From: Eubacteriales bacterium
GTDB taxonomy: Bacteria; Bacillota; Clostridia; Lachnospirales; Lachnospiraceae
DNA: 8,220 nucleotides
Reading direction: 5' to 3'
Assembly (NCBI GenBank): GCA_030536565.1
Contig: JAUNPT010000004.1
Span: 1-8,220 of the forward strand
A model generated the notes under the pieces. That model had not been told where the DNA came from. It saw only the letters and a program-made list of their open reading frames with translations, and made no database searches. This document shows, piece by piece, positions 1-6,264 of the stretch; position 1 is the stretch's first letter; each line of letters begins with the position of its first letter. Made by a program: the position numbers and the translations under genes.

Positions 1-605
1 GCATAAATCTGGAATATTTCATAACAAACCATGCCATTCACAGATGGAATCAGCAATACAAGCAGCTCCTTTAATCCCATTTCCCGTTGCTTATATAAAA
101 AAACTTTGCTTATCTCTTTTACCATAACCCACAAAAACAAACCACTAAGCACCAAATCAACAATACTCATAATTCCGGTTTCACAAAATGAATATTTCCA
201 CATAGACGGATTGGATACATCAATCCTTCTGTCCATAATTTCTGTAACTGCTTCTGACAAAAGCTGTGTTATTTTTCCAGTCAGTGAAAATGCAACCCAG
301 CGTATCACAAAGAATGTAGCCACAAGAAATATTTTCATTTTTATATTTCTTCTATCCAAAAGCACAAATACAAAAAATGCGGCAGCTAAAGCAAAAAAGT
401 ATGCCACGAAATTTTCAATCACAAATGGCATATAATATAAGCCTGTACATACAAGAAAATAAGCCGTTCCAATGAGTCCCGTTCCTCTCCTTTTTTTCAG
501 AAAATCCCTGCATAAAATCAACAGACATATCGCTGTAATTAACTGCATAACAAGAAAATGTATATCTTCCATTATGTTATAAAATAAACCTATATTCTCC
601 GGCAT
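1..605 (-). CDS. Polytopic membrane protein, probable sensor histidine kinase of a LytTR two-component system (5' part only)
   Basis: The open frame begins at the ATG at 605 and runs off the left edge after 201 codons with no stop, so only the N-terminal part is visible. The translation starts MPENIGLFYN and is very hydrophobic, with roughly five or six membrane segments near residues 14-32, 44-62, 66-83, 92-108, 144-163 and 180-198, separated by short basic loops such as RDFLKKRR. Kinase H, N and G boxes would lie outside the window. The start is supported by a GGAGAGGTG ribosome binding site seven bases upstream, and the ATG follows the response regulator stop by 19 bases, so the two are almost certainly co-transcribed. 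A multi-membrane sensor next to a LytTR regulator is the usual arrangement of GHKL kinases such as AgrC and ComD; the kinase call rests on that context. It could instead be another membrane partner of the regulator. Confidence 0.72.
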   Translation of the reverse strand, partial: MPENIGLFYNIMEDIHFLVMQLITAICLLILCRDFLKKRRGTGLIGTAYFLVCTGLYYMPFVIENFVAYFFALAAAFFVFVLLDRRNIKMKIFLVATFFVIRWVAFSLTGKITQLLSEAVTEIMDRRIDVSNPSMWKYSFCETGIMSIVDLVLSGLFLWVMVKEISKVFLYKQREMGLKELLVLLIPSVNGMVCYEIFQIY

Positions 606-624
606 AACCGCACACCTCTCCACT

Positions 625-1362
625 TTATCTCTGTATTAAACTGCTTGTATACTTCATATATTCTTTCACAAATTCCGCATATTTTGGTTTTGCAAGCGGT
701 ATATTTACTCCATTCTCCAATGTAATACTGGATGCGTCATATTTTAAGACATACCGCAGATTGACAATAAATGCTCTGTGACAGCGTACAAAATCACTTC
801 CAAGACTTTCTTCCAACTCAACCAGCTTTCCATAAAACTCAATTTCCCCATCTGTCTTATGTGCAATTACTTTTCGGTTAAATACCTCTAAATAAAAAAT
901 GTCACACAGGAATATTTTTTGTGTCATAGCACCTTTTTTTACAGCAATGCATGGTTCTTCCCTCATACCTTTTCGTTTTACGGATTTCTGTTCTTCTACC
1001 GCTTTCCGTAATACTTCAAAAAACTTAACCTGTTCAATTGGCTTTACCAGATAATGGAATGCCCCTACATCGAAAGCCTGAAAAACATATTCCTCAATCG
1101 CTGTCACAAATATAATCGTCATGCGGTTGCCAGCTTTTCTAAGTTCCCTTGCAGTTTCCATACCATCTATCGGCTGCATCTGTATATCAAGAAAAAGAAT
1201 GTCAATCTGCTCTGTATACGCAAGCAATGTTTTTCCATCTGAAAATTGTACAATAGTGACATCTTCATATATGAGGCGTATATTTCGTTCTATATTATTC
1301 CTTATCTCTTTTTCATCATCACAAATAGCAATTCTCAGTGAATTTGATGCATACATTTTCAT
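625..1362 (-). CDS. LytTR-family DNA-binding response regulator
   Basis: A 245-residue two-component response regulator (AgrA/ComE/LytR type) predicted to bind DNA when phosphorylated by a partner kinase. Residues 9-125 form the receiver domain: acidic pair D15-D16 in ICDDE, phospho-acceptor D59 in LFLDIQM, T87 in FVTA and K107 in LVKP, all intact. A linker leads to a LytTR domain at about 138-240, with the family-typical stretches YLEVFNRKV, FVRCHRAFIVN and a C-terminal IPLAKPKY. The total length is normal. The start at 1362 is chosen because it gives this normal length and has an AGGAAAG ribosome binding site just upstream. The frame stays open to an ATG at 1470, but that extension crosses the promoter and the preceding terminator. 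The gene is followed 19 bases later by the probable sensor. A paired direct repeat upstream suggests autoregulation. The target genes cannot be told from sequence. Confidence 0.93.
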   Translation of the reverse strand: MKMYASNSLRIAICDDEKEIRNNIERNIRLIYEDVTIVQFSDGKTLLAYTEQIDILFLDIQMQPIDGMETARELRKAGNRMTIIFVTAIEEYVFQAFDVGAFHYLVKPIEQVKFFEVLRKAVEEQKSVKRKGMREEPCIAVKKGAMTQKIFLCDIFYLEVFNRKVIAHKTDGEIEFYGKLVELEESLGSDFVRCHRAFIVNLRYVLKYDASSITLENGVNIPLAKPKYAEFVKEYMKYTSSLIQR

Positions 1363-1390
1363 CACTTCTTTCCTATTTTTTATAATAATT

Positions 1391-1396
1391 ATTATA
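1391..1396 (-). promoter_or_regulatory. Putative -10 box of the response regulator promoter
   Basis: A perfect TATAAT on the minus strand lies about 28 bases upstream of the regulator ATG, giving a short leader of roughly 20 bases that contains the ribosome binding site. The hexamer at -35 spacing (near 1414-1419) reads CACTTT and does not resemble TTGACA. A good -10 with no -35 is what an activator-dependent promoter often looks like, and a direct repeat sits immediately upstream. Confidence 0.5.
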
Positions 1397-1426
1397 TCGG
1401 AAGAACAACAGAAAAAGTGGACTAAT

Positions 1427-1457
1427 TGTTGTGAAAGAGAGATTTTATGTTGTGAAA
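1427..1457 (-). promoter_or_regulatory. 10-bp direct repeat with 21-bp period, candidate LytTR regulator binding site
   Basis: The plus-strand 10-mer TGTTGTGAAA occurs identically at 1427-1436 and 1448-1457, exactly 21 bp start to start, or two helical turns. The proximal copy ends about 7 bp upstream of the expected -35 position of the response regulator promoter. Known LytTR regulators such as AgrA and ComE bind two direct 9-bp boxes with about 12 bp between them, often with a GTT core. Here a shared 9-bp core GTTGTGAAA is separated by 12 bp. The repeat and spacing are seen directly; binding by the adjacent regulator is inferred. Confidence 0.6.
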
Positions 1458-1460
1458 CGC

Positions 1461-1495
1461 AAAAAAGCACCTAAACCTATTTGGGCTTAGATGCT
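1461..1495 (-). terminator. Rho-independent terminator after the protease operon
   Basis: Read on the minus strand, a 12-bp stem (1484-1495 pairing with 1466-1477, allowing two G-U pairs) closes a 6-base loop and runs straight into six T residues. It lies 57 bases beyond the protease stop and separates that operon from the response regulator promoter. Confidence 0.85.
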
Positions 1496-1552
1496 ACGAA
1501 TTGTAATTTAGTAAGCGCTACATAAAAGACTATAGTGATGTCAATCACATTT

Positions 1553-3238
1553 TTATCCCGGCAGACTATCCGCCACGCACAGCGCCCCATAACCTGTCAC
1601 AGAATTTGGCGAATGCATACCTGTAAGCTGTCTTGCGCCCTTAATCATATACGCTTTCAGCTTCTGCCCATAAAGAAAAGAATCATTTCCCCTTACAATC
1701 CCCCACTCCATCATAAGAGCCGCGCTTCCTGTAACAAAAGGCGTTGCAAAGGAAGTCCCTGAGACTGCTCTCTGCATACCAAGACGTACATCAACACCTG
1801 GAGCTGTCAAATCCGGCTTTGACATAACATAGCCTCCTGCATCTGTTACAAATCCCCTGCCAGAAAAAGGAGCCGGGATTCCAGTTCTGGCATCTATTGC
1901 ACCTACCGAAATTGAGTTAAAAGAAGTGGACGGAATTGTGATACTAAGCTCTCCGTCTGGTTTTAAAAATCCAGTTCCTATATTTAATGCCCCAGCCGCA
2001 GGCATCCAGCAGTCATATCTCCCTTCCACAATTTTAACTGGAATAAAACGGATTTTCCAAACCCCCGGCAAAATAAACATGCCATTCTCCTGAGGAATCA
2101 TATCAATATATATTTCCTGTCTTGATGAAAATGGTGATGGCTGGCCCCTGTACGTAAGAAGTGTTGTGCCAAGAACATTTTTTCTATTCACCTCATTATA
2201 TCCGTCTATTCTGCCCAGATTACGTTCCCCCGGTGCAATGATTTCCACTTGAAATTCGTCCCAGTAATTTTTCCAAATCTGCAGATTAAATGAAGTTTCA
2301 TACTCAGCAATTACAAACTCTATCGTTGTTTCTTTATCATCACTGACTATCCCCCCAGAATGTGTTGCACCCAGTCCCTCATTTCCTGTTCCAATACAGA
2401 CAGCACATTTCCAGTTGTCTGCTGCGTCATTAATATACTGCTCCAAAAGGCTGCTGCCTGTATGATCACCATAATTATTACCAAAACTTATATTGATTGC
2501 CACAGGCTTCCCATATTCAACTGCTTTTCTGACAACATAATCTACTCCCCTCATCAGCTGTGTTGTCCTCGGAAAGCTGTCTGCTGCTGCAAATCCCATT
2601 TTAACGATGATTATATCTGCCTGACTTGCCACTCCATCACTGCCACAGGCTATATGTGCAACGTCAGTTCCATGTCCTGTCAAATCTCTTGCCGGAAATG
2701 CTGTACTTTGCTGTGCTTTTTCAAGTATCTCATCAATCTGTGGCTTATCCCATTCCTCACCTGTCGTCTGATCCCATATATTTAAAATACGTGTAGTTCC
2801 ATCTTCCATACGAAACTGCCTGCTTCCTATATCTATCCCTGTATCTATAACTGCCACAATAACATCTTTCCCAAACAGCTTATAAGGATTAGCAGCCCCC
2901 TGCTGCACCTGATTTATACAGCTATAGGATTTTCCAGCTTCAAGCTGAAAAAAAAGGCGCTTAGGCTTTTCCACAAATTCTATATATACTTCATTTGCAA
3001 TATCCTCCACGTACTGCTGCGGTGTTATTATAACTGCATAATTATTAAGAAGCGGACTGATAGTAATACCTTCATATTTTGCAAGGATTTCCTCAATATT
3101 CCCCTGATACCTTACAATAATCTCCCATGTTTTCTGCGCCTCATTAAAGCCTGTATAAAGACTGGGGGATTTTCTTCGCTCGCTGTCATTTACTTCCATG
3201 CTTACATTCAATAAATTCTCAATTTTCTGGTCTGCCAT
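1553..3238 (-). CDS. S8 (subtilisin) family serine protease, Csp-like
   Basis: A 561-residue subtilase of the Csp type found in Clostridia. The catalytic set is complete: D132 in VIDTG, H189 in GHGTDVAH, oxyanion N286 in TGNEG and S496 in SGTSFATP. Residues 1-115 look like the Csp N-terminal prodomain region (opening MADQKIENLLN). About 210 residues separate N286 from S496, far more than in classical subtilisin, matching the beta-sandwich (jelly-roll) insertion of Csp proteases. There is no signal peptide or membrane segment, so it is probably cytoplasmic or, if sporulation-linked, spore-located. The start at 3238 has GGAGAG at good spacing; an in-frame ATG at 3268 has no clear ribosome binding site. 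It is the last gene of the likely operon, 61 bases after the oxidoreductase, and precedes a strong terminator. CspB activates the cortex hydrolase SleC during germination, but many Lachnospiraceae carry paralogues of unknown role, so no gene symbol is given. Confidence 0.92.
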   Translation of the reverse strand: MADQKIENLLNVSMEVNDSERRKSPSLYTGFNEAQKTWEIIVRYQGNIEEILAKYEGITISPLLNNYAVIITPQQYVEDIANEVYIEFVEKPKRLFFQLEAGKSYSCINQVQQGAANPYKLFGKDVIVAVIDTGIDIGSRQFRMEDGTTRILNIWDQTTGEEWDKPQIDEILEKAQQSTAFPARDLTGHGTDVAHIACGSDGVASQADIIIVKMGFAAADSFPRTTQLMRGVDYVVRKAVEYGKPVAINISFGNNYGDHTGSSLLEQYINDAADNWKCAVCIGTGNEGLGATHSGGIVSDDKETTIEFVIAEYETSFNLQIWKNYWDEFQVEIIAPGERNLGRIDGYNEVNRKNVLGTTLLTYRGQPSPFSSRQEIYIDMIPQENGMFILPGVWKIRFIPVKIVEGRYDCWMPAAGALNIGTGFLKPDGELSITIPSTSFNSISVGAIDARTGIPAPFSGRGFVTDAGGYVMSKPDLTAPGVDVRLGMQRAVSGTSFATPFVTGSAALMMEWGIVRGNDSFLYGQKLKAYMIKGARQLTGMHSPNSVTGYGALCVADSLPG

Positions 3239-3299
3239 ACGCTCTCCATATATATCTCTCAATATCATATATATGAATATCCCATAAATAATACTTACA

Positions 3300-4604
3300 T
3301 TATCTTTTTTCTTTTAAATCATCGGTTGCAGGATTATCTATAAGCTCACCATTTTCGCTGAATCTGGAGCCATGGCAGGGACAGTCCCATGAATGCTCGT
3401 CCTTATTCCATTTTAAAGAGCAGCCCATGTGCGGACATCTTTTATCTGCAAACCTTACGATATTTGTAACAGCCTCATAGCCATTGATAAACAGCTGAGG
3501 CCTTAGCATCGTTCTGTGTGGATTAAACAAAGCTTCTCCTATATTTTCACTTTTAGTTATCAGGTCATTTATAAGCTGTGCAGCCACCATTGATGATGTC
3601 ATTCCCCATTTGTTATAGCCTGACATCAGGTAAAAGCCATGAGTGTTTTTTCCATATGTTCCCACATAAGGAATGCCATCAAGTGTCATACAGTCCTGAG
3701 CTGCCCATGCATACCTTTCCTTTGCCCCGGGATAATATTTATCTGCAAATTCTCTTAATACCTGCCAGCTGCCCCCGCTTTTTCCTGTGCGGTGCCCTCC
3801 TCCGCCTAAAAATAAGAGGTTATCATAATTCCTAAATGACATGCCCTTAGCATCTTCATCAATATACATTCCATTAACATTTCCGGCATTTTCAAGGGCA
3901 ATAACATAGGAGCGGCTCTGGTACATTTTAAGAAAATATGCTCCATGCTTATTATTTATTGGAAAATGTGTTGCAACAACGATTTTGTCTGCATTGATAT
4001 TACCATGATTTGTCTTTGCCACATTTTTTTCCAGCTCTGTCACCTTAGTATGCTCGTATATATTCAGCCCTTCTGCAATTGCCGCAATAAACTTCAGCGG
4101 GTGAAACTGAGCCTGATTGTGAAAACGCACTGCCCCCATTATATCCACAGGAATATCCAGCTGGTTTTCAAATTCAGCATTATACCCAAGTATCTCCAAA
4201 GCCCTGATTTCTTTTTCAATTTTTTCAAGCGACCTTGACGTATATACATAAGAATCCTTATACTCAAAATCACAGTCAATATTCCTGCATATCTTTCCAT
4301 ACTCTTTAATTGCAGATTCATTTAATTTAAGGTACCTCTGCGTCAGTTCCCTTCCGAATCTCCTAAGCAGCTTATCATAAATCAAGCCATGCTGTGAGGT
4401 TATTTTTGCAGTAGTATTCTTAGTTATCCCGCTGCATATTGTATCTGCTTCAACAAGAATATAAGAAATCCCCTCTTTTTCCATAAAATATGCACACAGT
4501 ATACCTGTAATACCACCGCCAATAATAAGCACATCTGTTTTACAGTCCCCCAAAAGTTCTGAAAACTTTGGAAGCTGCACTGTCTCCGTCCACACTAAAC
4601 TCAT
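3300..4604 (-). CDS. FAD-dependent oxidoreductase (DAO/DadA type) with C-terminal Rieske [2Fe-2S] domain
   Basis: A 434-residue flavoprotein-iron-sulfur fusion resembling Bacillus YhfW in layout. The N-terminal Rossmann motif is clear: GGGITG at 29-34, following VLII, and the ribose-binding acidic residue E52 in LVEAD. The middle is a DAO-type domain (PF01266), including the segment SGITKNTTAKITSQHG at about 58-73. The C-terminus carries the Rieske ligands C390-x-H392 and C408-x-x-H411 (CPH and CPCHGSRF) and ends just after the usual NPA turn. There is no export signal, so it should be a cytoplasmic redox enzyme passing electrons between flavin and cluster; the substrate is unknown. The start at 4604 has GGAGAG five bases or so upstream. 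A longer frame from 4670 would overlap the NlpC/P60 stop but lacks a ribosome binding site and adds residues outside the family pattern. It lies 56 bases after the NlpC/P60 gene and is probably co-transcribed with it. Confidence 0.92.
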   Translation of the reverse strand: MSLVWTETVQLPKFSELLGDCKTDVLIIGGGITGILCAYFMEKEGISYILVEADTICSGITKNTTAKITSQHGLIYDKLLRRFGRELTQRYLKLNESAIKEYGKICRNIDCDFEYKDSYVYTSRSLEKIEKEIRALEILGYNAEFENQLDIPVDIMGAVRFHNQAQFHPLKFIAAIAEGLNIYEHTKVTELEKNVAKTNHGNINADKIVVATHFPINNKHGAYFLKMYQSRSYVIALENAGNVNGMYIDEDAKGMSFRNYDNLLFLGGGGHRTGKSGGSWQVLREFADKYYPGAKERYAWAAQDCMTLDGIPYVGTYGKNTHGFYLMSGYNKWGMTSSMVAAQLINDLITKSENIGEALFNPHRTMLRPQLFINGYEAVTNIVRFADKRCPHMGCSLKWNKDEHSWDCPCHGSRFSENGELIDNPATDDLKEKR

Positions 4605-4660
4605 AAACTCTCCAATCCTGTAACCTGTTTTTAAATTATTATGGACCTTTCTGTATGCAT

Positions 4661-6145
4661 TTATTCCCATATAACCAATGCCGCAGTCAGATTATCCAGC
4701 CATGATGTATTATCGGGTCTATAGGTTTTTATAAGCGGATTTATTGAAATACATCTAAGAGGTATCGTTTCTGTTCTTGTCTCATTCATAACAGTCCCCA
4801 CAGCACTGATGCAATAATATTCTTCATTTTCCTTACCCAGATACAGCATCACATGCCCCTCCATATAAAGCACCGCTCCCAGCGGAAGCTTATCTAAAAG
4901 CCTGTGCCTCTCCTTCTGCCCCAATTCTGACATGTCATATTTTTTAACAGGCATTGCCTGCTGCCATGTAGTATTTCTTGGCAGTTCAAGCCCAAAGCAT
5001 TTGAAAATATCTCTTATGTAGCCTGAACAATCCTCTGAATGAAGCATGCCTCCCCAGCCATACACATTACCAAGGCACTTATATGCCTGCTTTATAATAT
5101 GTTCCTTTGTAAATGTAAGAAATCCCACACTCACATCTGCATTTTCCGAAATCAGAGCTATTTCCTGTGAATATGTACCATTTTCCAGCCGGACCGGGAA
5201 AAAGACAGCATAATTATACATAGAAGCTCTTTTGCCCACACTCTGTGGAAGTTCTTCCACAGGCACCATTCTAAGCACTACTCCCATTGACAGCTCCTTA
5301 TTAGACATCATAGGATTCTCATTTGAATATGAAAGATAAACGCTGTTTCCTGTGACCACCAGCGCCTCATTCGGTAATATCTGCCATGCAGACAGCCACT
5401 GACTGTAGGATTCACATACTGCAACGCTTTCTGCCTCAACCCAGCCGCTGCAGTTAGATGTTTTCACGTAAAAAAAACGCCCACTGTTTGAAACGGAAAG
5501 GGCTGCCATGGGCTCCCCTAACCTGATAGAGGCCAGCTGGTTACTGTCCATATTTTTATTATCTGCGTCCTCAAGGAGCAGCTGTTTTGTGGGATATGCC
5601 ATCAGCTGCGTCTGCGTGGTGCATATTAGGAACCTGCATGGCTGTTCTATTAAAGCTCCTGAATTTCCCGCTTCTGCTGCAAGACTGGCAGCAAATTCAT
5701 CTAAATACTTTTCTCCTCTCTCATTGTAATATGACGTAAGCTTTCCTAAATCAGCTATAACCCCTTCCATTAAATCCCTGCTTATATTAACTCCATTAAC
5801 GGTCTTTTCAATATCTTTTAAATTATTCATATTACAGCTGCCGGTTCTGGCAATCCTCATATTAATCCCGCTTACTTCACTTATGTTAATAAGGGCCTTC
5901 TGGGGCTTTTTAGCCCTTTTCAGCCAGTAGTCTGCATCTGTCATATCTACAGATACTCCTTGAAATGTTTTAAGATTTCCAGCTTCTAATATGCTATCCT
6001 TCTTTATAAAATCCCCGTTTATTATAACCAGTACTATTCCAGCTGCAACAAGAATTTTCGTAACTGCCCATACAGCAAATATGATAGTCACAAAACGTCT
6101 TGGTATACAATTTAATACTCTATAAACATTTTTTTCATAATTCAT
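4661..6145 (-). CDS. Membrane-anchored SH3-domain NlpC/P60 family peptidoglycan peptidase
   Basis: A 494-residue cell-wall protein. Residues about 18-43 form one hydrophobic segment after CIPRR, best read as a signal-anchor leaving the rest outside the cell. Residues 58-165 resemble the N-terminal stabilising domain of this NlpC/P60 subgroup, followed by two SH3b-like domains at about 168-246 and 260-341. The catalytic NlpC/P60 domain spans about 346-476: nucleophile C373 in SEDCSGYIRDIF, preceded by YGWGG, and general base H431 in GHVMLYLG. Such enzymes cut gamma-D-glutamyl-diamino-acid bonds in stem peptides. The third polar site, often His, appears to be Ser (S447 in CISAVG). The ATG at 6145 is favoured by a weak GGAT signal and leader length; an in-frame GTG at 6157 is possible. 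It is the first gene of the likely operon with the oxidoreductase and the Csp-like protease, and has its own candidate promoter. Confidence 0.88.
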   Translation of the reverse strand: MNYEKNVYRVLNCIPRRFVTIIFAVWAVTKILVAAGIVLVIINGDFIKKDSILEAGNLKTFQGVSVDMTDADYWLKRAKKPQKALINISEVSGINMRIARTGSCNMNNLKDIEKTVNGVNISRDLMEGVIADLGKLTSYYNERGEKYLDEFAASLAAEAGNSGALIEQPCRFLICTTQTQLMAYPTKQLLLEDADNKNMDSNQLASIRLGEPMAALSVSNSGRFFYVKTSNCSGWVEAESVAVCESYSQWLSAWQILPNEALVVTGNSVYLSYSNENPMMSNKELSMGVVLRMVPVEELPQSVGKRASMYNYAVFFPVRLENGTYSQEIALISENADVSVGFLTFTKEHIIKQAYKCLGNVYGWGGMLHSEDCSGYIRDIFKCFGLELPRNTTWQQAMPVKKYDMSELGQKERHRLLDKLPLGAVLYMEGHVMLYLGKENEEYYCISAVGTVMNETRTETIPLRCISINPLIKTYRPDNTSWLDNLTAALVIWE

Positions 6146-6176
6146 ATAATTATCCACACATTGAAAAGATATGCTT

Positions 6177-6205
6177 TCTATATACTATATTGCCGCAATA
6201 TCCAA
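6177..6205 (-). promoter_or_regulatory. Candidate promoter for the NlpC/P60-oxidoreductase-protease operon
   Basis: On the minus strand TTGGAT (6205-6200) and TATAGA (6182-6177) are separated by exactly 17 bp, lying between the upstream terminator and the NlpC/P60 start. A transcript from here would have a leader of about 25 bases to the ATG at 6145. Both boxes depart from consensus and the region is AT-rich, so the exact boxes are tentative. The position after a strong terminator makes some promoter here likely. Confidence 0.45.
6187..6201. promoter_or_regulatory. Perfect 15-bp palindrome in the promoter spacer, candidate operator
   Basis: ATATTGC and its exact reverse complement GCAATAT flank a single central base. 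The palindrome fills almost the whole gap between the candidate -35 and -10 boxes, the classic place for a repressor site or for a MerR-type activator. The symmetry is seen directly; operator function is inferred and the binding protein is unknown. Confidence 0.45.
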
Positions 6206-6211
6206 TAAATA

Positions 6212-6252
6212 CAAAAAGTGCAGCGCCTGAAATATTTTCAAACACTGCACTT
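6212..6252 (-). terminator. Rho-independent terminator after the metallophosphatase gene
   Basis: On the minus strand a 17-bp stem (6236-6252 pairing with 6216-6232, with a few G-U pairs) closes a 3-base ATA loop and continues into a run of T residues. It begins 13 bases past the metallophosphatase stop, so that gene is probably its own unit or the end of an upstream operon. Confidence 0.88.
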
Positions 6253-6264
6253 AAGCCTATATAT

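Noticed and set aside
31..435. Plus-strand open frame of 134 codons at the left end
   Set aside because: It is antisense to the continuous, strongly membrane-protein-like minus-strand frame that has a ribosome binding site and operon spacing; its own translation has no recognisable domain.
1363..1470. In-frame N-terminal extension of the response regulator back to the ATG at 1470
   Set aside because: The extra 36 residues would be encoded by the promoter, the direct repeat and the edge of the preceding terminator; the start at 1362 has a ribosome binding site and gives the normal family length.
3239..3268. Protease start at 3268
   Set aside because: No convincing ribosome binding site; the ATG at 3238 has GGAGAG at correct spacing and begins with the family-typical ENLLN segment.
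3265..3276. 12-bp palindrome TCATATATATGA upstream of the protease
   Set aside because: It is mostly an alternating AT run, symmetric by composition, and lies inside a probable operon gap; not enough to call an operator.
4118..4125. Another TTGTGAAA match to the direct repeat core, inside the oxidoreductase gene
   Set aside because: A single unpaired 8-mer within coding sequence, with no second copy 21 bp away; expected by chance.
4605..4670. Longer oxidoreductase start at 4670 overlapping the NlpC/P60 stop
   Set aside because: No ribosome binding site upstream, and the added residues precede the usual family N-terminus; the GGAGAG-preceded ATG at 4604 is better.
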